Position numbers and translations under genes: made by a program
Notes under the pieces: generated by a model
Databases searched by the model: none
Seen by the model: only the letters and a program-made list of their open reading frames with translations
Told to the model about the DNA's origin: nothing
Source of the DNA: Patescibacteria group bacterium
GTDB taxonomy: Bacteria > Patescibacteriota > Patescibacteriia > JAACEG01 > JAGUWE01
DNA: 8,717 nt
Direction: 5' to 3'
Assembly (NCBI GenBank): GCA_020062525.1
Contig: JAGUWE010000037.1
Coordinates: 1 to 8,717, forward strand
Shown: in pieces, positions 5,025-8,717 of the stretch
Position numbering within the stretch: position 1 is the first letter of the stretch
How the letters are laid out: the number at the start of each line of letters is the position of its first letter

Positions 5025-5243
5025 CCCCAAATTTAGGGACGAACTTTTTGACAAACTCTACTCCTTTTTTAACCGCTATTTTACGGAAAGCGGCTCAATC
5101 TATTTTAATTCAACGCCGTTTCATAACAACATCTACGAAAAGGTTTATACGGATGAAAAAGATGTCATTCTCTTTTGGAAAACGCAGATGCTCTACTATG
5201 TCAAAACCGACCGGATTTTTAGAAGTTTGCCGGTTGAATTTGA

Positions 5244-5276
5244 CCTGCCTGCCGCGACAAGCACGGCGCAGGCAGG
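5244..5276. repeat. GC palindrome CCTGCCTGC...GCAGGCAGG in frame within mod
   Basis: Perfect 9-bp arms (5244-5252 and 5268-5276). It encodes PAATSTAQAGG between VEFDL and FKFYF. The 13 bases CGGCGCAGGCAGG (5264-5276) recur exactly in res at 8577-8589, where the peptide is LPAGASAQAG. Confidence 0.7.
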
Positions 5277-5372
5277 CGGATTCAAATTTTACTTTGACGC
5301 TTCAAAAATAGAGAGCAAAAAAGCCAATGAAAAACGCTCGCTTGTTTTTGAATGAAGCAAAATCCGCGAAGA

Positions 5373-5404
5373 CCCCGAAGGGAAGCCTTCGGCTTCCAAC
5401 GGGG
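5373..5404. repeat. Palindrome just after the mod TGA
   Basis: CCCCG (5373-5377) with CGGGG (5400-5404) surrounds GGAAGCC-TTC-GGCTTCC (5381-5397), a perfect 7-bp inner stem. It begins 18 bases after the in-frame TGA and is itself in frame with mod (EDPEGKPSASNGAG). No T tract follows. Confidence 0.6.
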
Positions 5405-5884
5405 CAGGCGCCACAATTGTTTTTGGCGTTCAATACTCCGAGAGAGGCGCGAAAACAAAGCAGGACGAGCTCTTAAAAGCTATCAAGAGAAAAGGCATAG
5501 CAATCACCGAAGAACAATTGGAGCGCGCTTTTAGAGTTTTTGAAAAGCAAAGCGAGGTAGATTTCTTTATCAACAAAAACGCCAAAGCGTTTTTACAGGA
5601 GCAATTTAAGCTCTGGAGTTATCAGTATTTCTGGGAAGTAGCTAAAGAATGGGGCGCGGATAGAGTTAATCAACTGCAAATCCTCAAAGACATTGCTTTT
5701 AAAATCATTGATTTTATCTTGCAGTTTGAAGACGAGCTGGTAAAAGTTTGGAACAAGCCCAAGTTTGTTAAAAACTCAAACTATGTGATTACGCTGGATA
5801 GAATAACTCCGGAAATTGTCGGTAAGCTTGTTAAGCATAAGAATTTTGAGGAGCAAGCGAGGGAATGGGAAGAACTCGAGATAA

Positions 5885-5934
5885 TTCAAAATGCAAAAAT
5901 CAAAAATCAAAATGACAATTCAAAATTTAAAATT
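5885..5934. repeat. AT-rich short-unit repeat in frame within mod
   Basis: Short units of the form CAAAAAT/CAAAATG/TCAAAATTTAAAATT are reiterated over about 50 bases and encode QNAKIKNQNDNSKFKI. The composition differs from the flanking acidic coding sequence. Similar CAAAAATCAAAAATCAAAATGA strings are familiar from Parcubacteria-type genomes (recall, not checked). Confidence 0.45.
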
Positions 5935-6990
5935 GATTTATTTGAAAATACGCTACAGGACAAAAAATTAAAGAAAGAATATGAGCATCTGCCGATTGAT
6001 ACAAAATATTTTAAAGATTTAGAGATTGAGATTTTGAGCCAGTTTGAGGATCTGGACAAATCTTTGGATGGTTGGCTGATAAAAAGCGAAAACTATCAGG
6101 CGCTAAACACAATCCTGCCGAAATTCAAAGAAAAAGTGCAGACAATCTACATTGACCCGCCGTTTAATTTAGACTCATCCGACCAATTTCTTTACCGAAC
6201 AAACTACAAAGATGCCAACTGGGCAACATTACTTGAAAACCGATTAAAAATTGCAAAAGATATTTTGAATAAAAAAGGAAGCATTTTTGTAAGATGTGAT
6301 CATAATGGCAATCACATAGTGAAATTCTTATTAGATGAGATTTTTGAAAAAGATAATTTTTGGAATGAAATGATTTTGAAGAAAACGGCAGGAATGCCCA
6401 AAAGGGAGACAAAGGATATGGAAATGGAAACAGAATATTTATTATATTATGCGAATAATTACGAAAATTTATATTTTAATCAATTATGGGAAGATAGAGA
6501 GCCAGAGTGGATGCCCGTAATGATAAAGTTTAACAGAGGGGGGCCAACAGGTAAACCAATTATTTATAAAGATAATAAATATTCCCCTCCAGATGGTTAT
6601 AGTTGGGCAATAGGTAATGAGATTGCGCAAAATTTATTTAAACTTGGCAGAATGAGAGTTGTTGATGGCAAACCTCAGATATTAATAGATAAAAGGACAG
6701 TTGGATCAAACTGGACAGATATTCCGGGATATTCTTCTCCTTCTAGGTGGGGTTTTTCTACCGAGAATCATGAGAAGTTACTAAAAAGAACTATAGAAAC
6801 GGCGTCACAGAAGGAAGAACTAATAATGGATTTCTTCTTAGGGTCTGGAACAACAACGGCAGTTGCCCATAAACTAGGCAGGAAGTGGATAGGTATAGAA
6901 ATGGGAAATCATTTTTACTCTTTCGAAGATAAAAAAAGAATAAAGAGTGGAGTTGTTATTAGGATGAAAGAGGTATTGGCTGGTCAGGGG

Positions 6991-7004
6991 AACCATGAAC
7001 CATG
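6991..7004. repeat. Tandem heptamer AACCATG x2 inside mod
   Basis: An exact second copy of the 14 bases at the AbiEi-AbiEii junction (2582-2595). Here it encodes NHEP in the C-terminal part of Mod, between VLAGQG and CGISKD. Confidence 0.5.
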
Positions 7005-7393
7005 CGGAATTTCTAAGGATGTTAAATGGAAAGGCGGCGGGTTTTTTAAGTATTACGAACTTGAGCAATACGAAGAAGCACTGGCGAACTGCAAATATAA
7101 GGATGGGGATTTGTTTACTGTGCCTGGCAGAAGTCCGTATCAGGAATATGTCTTTATGAAAGACAAGAAAATGCTCAAGGCGCTGGAAATTGATTACGAG
7201 AAAGAAAAAGTCAAAGTTGATTTAACAAAACTCTATCCGAACATAGACATTGCCGAAACGCTGTCAAATCTTACCGGTAAATGGATTAAGAAGATTAGCG
7301 ATGAAGAAGTGGAACTTGAAGATGGGACAAAAATAAATACCAAAGATTTGGATTATAAAATAATAAAGCCATTGATTTGGTGGGAGTAAAAAT

Positions 7394-8215
7394 ATGGACG
7401 ATACAAAAATTGCAGTGTTTAAAGGAAAAAAGATTAGGAAAACCCTTCATGATAATGAATGGTGGTTTGTAATTTCTGATGTCGTTGCCGCTTTGACGGA
7501 TTCAATCCAACCGGATGGCTATATTAAGGATATGCGAAGGCGCGACCCGGAGATTGCTAAAGGGTGGGGGCAAATTGCCACCCCCCTTTCTATCCCAACG
7601 GCCGGCGGTCCACAAATGCTTAATTGCGCTAATACCGAGGGTCTTTTTCGCATAATTCAATCAATACCATCTCCCAAAGCCGAGCCGTTCAAACGCTGGC
7701 TGGCAAAAGTTGGTTATGAACGAGTACAGGAAATTGAAAATCCTGAGTTAGCGACAAAAAGAACAAGAATGCTGTATAAACTAAAAGGATATTCTGATGA
7801 CTGGATTGAAAAAAGAATGCGCGGAATTGCTATCCGTGAAGAGTTGATTGATGAATGGCAAAAACGAGGAGCAAAAGAGCAAAGAGATTATGAAATTTTA
7901 ACCGCCGAAATCTCCAGGGCAACTTTTGGCATAACCCCAAGCGAATATAAAAAATTGAAGAAGTTAGAAAGGCAAAATTTGCGAGACCACATGAATGACC
8001 TTGAGTGAATCTTCACTATGTTGGGAGAAAGAGCCACTACGGAAATTCATCGCAATGAAAATTCGCAAGGCATACCCAAATTAAAATCAGACGCTAAAGC
8101 CGGTGGTGATATTGCCGGCGGAGCAAGAAAAAAATTAGAAAAACGACTTGGACGTTCAATCGTCTCAAAAGAAAATTATTTAAGGGAACCCGAAAGCCGA
8201 AAAAAAATAAAGTAA
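7394..8215 (+). pseudogene. BRO-N / DinD-like protein gene, split by an in-frame TGA
   Basis: 273 codon positions with one TGA at 8006-8008. The N-terminal part (about 1-115) is a BRO-N (phage antirepressor-like) domain: WWFVISDVVAALTDS, then NCANTEGLFRIIQS and KAEPFKRWLAKVGYERVQEI. The middle is helical (KGYSDDWIEKRMRGIAIREE). The C-terminal part has DHMNDLE, the TGA, then IFTMLGERATTEI and GGDIAGGARKKLE, recalling E. coli DinD (DHM...EL, about 274 aa). In related proteins as I remember them, DLE is followed by L-IFTMLGE, so TGA replaces an expected Leu codon. Re-initiation at the ATG at 8018 would give a 65-aa second product. GGGAG at 7382-7386, overlapping the mod stop, is a good ribosome site 7 bases before the ATG. 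BRO/DinD-like genes between mod and res are a recurring arrangement; their role is unclear. Confidence 0.75.
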
Positions 8216-8218
8216 ACT

Positions 8219-8717
8219 ATGTCCAAACTATACCTACAAAATATCATAGACGATATTACTTTTGAAAATTTGCCAGCGAAGTGGCAGGGGTTTGCTCCCG
8301 TGTCTCCGCACGGGACAGGTTTTGCGCGGTTTTCAAAAGACAAAATGCTTTTTGATTTTCAAAAGCAGGGACTTCAAAACGCACTGAAGGGTTTGTGGCT
8401 CTACTTCAAGGACAAGAAAGGAGAAAAGCAAAGTTTATACAATCATTATCTTGCAAACAATTCTACAGAAAATTTTGATTACGATTTAAAGAAAAAGGTG
8501 GAAGGAAAGACAGCAAAATTCCTTTTAGAATACGACAAAGATTATCCCGCCACAGATTCCCTACCTGCCGGAGCCTCGGCGCAGGCAGGTAAAATTCCTT
8601 TTGCGCATTTTATCAACCGGATGAGTTTTTGGATGGCGACCGGTTCAGGCAAGACGCTGATTATCGTTAAACTGATTGAACTTTTGGGCAAACTTATTGC
8701 CGAAAAGGAATTGCCGG
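8219..8717 (+). CDS. res: Type III restriction subunit Res / DEAD-box helicase (N-terminal part, cut by window end)
   Basis: 166 codons are visible and the frame stays open at the window end. Res subunits are SF2 ATP-dependent DNA translocases with a C-terminal nuclease, working with Mod to cut unmodified DNA. FDFQKQGLQNALKGLW is a Q-motif-like region before the ATPase core. SFWMATGSGKTLIIVKLIEL holds the Walker A motif ATGSGKT (residues 140-146, bases 8636-8656). The start at 8219 follows the previous TAA by 3 bases (TAA-ACT-ATG), with no Shine-Dalgarno site, so coupling to the upstream gene is likely. Two palindromic inserts sit in frame: APVSPHGTGF (from 8296) and LPAGASAQAG (8561-8590). 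The motor and nuclease parts lie beyond the window, so intactness cannot be judged. Confidence 0.85.
   Translation, partial: MSKLYLQNIIDDITFENLPAKWQGFAPVSPHGTGFARFSKDKMLFDFQKQGLQNALKGLWLYFKDKKGEKQSLYNHYLANNSTENFDYDLKKKVEGKTAKFLLEYDKDYPATDSLPAGASAQAGKIPFAHFINRMSFWMATGSGKTLIIVKLIELLGKLIAEKELP
8296..8325. repeat. 30-bp palindromic insert in res, flanked by TTTGC
   Basis: TCCCGTG (8296-8302) and CACGGGA (8309-8315) are perfect 7-bp arms. TTTGC stands at 8291-8295 and again at 8321-8325. Removing the 30 bases 8296-8325 keeps the frame and restores a smooth QGFARFSKDKM, so this copy looks like a clean insertion with a 5-bp duplication. Confidence 0.6.
8562..8591. repeat. GC palindrome TACCTGCC...GGCAGGTA in frame within res
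   Basis: Perfect 8-bp arms (8562-8569 and 8584-8591). It adds ten codons, LPAGASAQAG, between PATDS and KIPFAHF just before the Walker A motif. It shares CGGCGCAGGCAGG exactly with the copy in mod at 5264-5276. Confidence 0.65.

Larger units (their letters stand above)
4798..7389 (+). pseudogene. mod: Type III-like adenine-specific DNA methyltransferase (Mod), split by an in-frame TGA
   Basis: One continuous frame of 863 codon positions, broken only by TGA at 5353-5355 (position 186). It would transfer methyl groups to adenine N6 for a type III restriction-modification system. In full-frame numbering, DPPF (453-456, bases 6154-6165) is the catalytic D-P-P-Y/F motif and FLGSGTTT (from 680, base 6835) is the AdoMet-binding motif. 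The order catalytic-then-AdoMet marks the beta class, as in type III Mod. The long stretch before DPPF is an extension relative to classical Mod. Sequence after the TGA continues coherently (SKIRED, then ATIVFGVQYSERG), so the stop looks like a point change from a sense codon, perhaps Leu. A downstream frame from TTG 5518 (623 aa) keeps both motifs and is about classical Mod length, but has no good ribosome site. Four repeat-derived inserts lie in frame (4958-5024, 5244-5276, 5373-5404, 5885-5934). Confidence 0.8.

Noticed and set aside
5352..5534. 60-codon frame from ATG 5352 after the mod TGA
   Set aside because: Arg-rich, without family features; it is an off-frame reading of mod sequence.
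7559..7589. Hairpin AAAGGGTGGGGGCAA...CCCCCCTTT in the BRO-like gene as another inserted palindrome
   Set aside because: The encoded KGWGQIATPL appears, from memory, to be native sequence of this protein family, and the stem has mismatches.
4798..8215. Genetic code 25 or 4 (TGA as Gly or Trp) for the whole window
   Set aside because: Long frames such as AbiEii, the rest of mod and Ku have no other in-frame TGA while using many ordinary Gly and Trp codons, and TGA closes AbiEi in a classic ATGA overlap. Only isolated suppression or mutation remains possible.
1..8717. CRISPR array, tRNA or rRNA genes
   Set aside because: No regularly spaced direct repeats and no tRNA- or rRNA-like sequence were seen when reading the window. 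The repeats found are isolated palindromes.

Overview
The window looks like a fragment of a Candidate Phyla Radiation (Patescibacteria, Parcubacteria-like) genome. The reasons are very tight gene joins, AT-rich genes mostly without Shine-Dalgarno sites, small GIY-YIG nucleases, a Mod / BRO-DinD-like / Res gene order, and GC-rich palindromic repeats of the CCTGCC...GGCAGG type lying in frame inside coding sequence. Placement is from recall of such genomes, and no lineage marker is present. The region reads as a decaying defence island.

Layout. (1) 1-943: a visibly GC-richer block with a divergent bacterial Ku-like DNA-end-binding gene, the only gene with a textbook ribosome binding site. (2) 944-1398: mostly non-coding, with GC palindromes and two terminators serving the minus-strand gene. 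(3) 1399-1773 (minus): an XRE-type regulator, divergent from an AbiEi/AbiEii toxin-antitoxin operon (1973-3876) that has a good promoter and an upstream inverted repeat. (4) 3880-4652: a small zinc-ribbon gene split twice by two ~286-bp units. Each unit has terminal inverted repeats, carries only a GIY-YIG nuclease gene, and sits at the same 11-bp target, CGAG(A/T)TTTA^TG. (5) 4656-4778: a 40-codon stump resembling the N-terminus of a large helicase. (6) 4798-8717: a type III restriction-modification-like operon: mod, a BRO-N/DinD-like gene, and res (cut by the window end). Both mod and the BRO gene carry one in-frame TGA in otherwise conserved frames.

How the genes fit together: the AbiE pair and the Mod/Res system are anti-phage modules. 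The XRE protein may be a local regulator. Ku would act in double-strand-break repair, but no LigD-type ligase is visible. The most novel signal is the pair of nuclease-only elements with a shared insertion site. Second are the palindromes that add about 10 codons each, in frame, to mod and res. Third are the two in-frame TGA codons.
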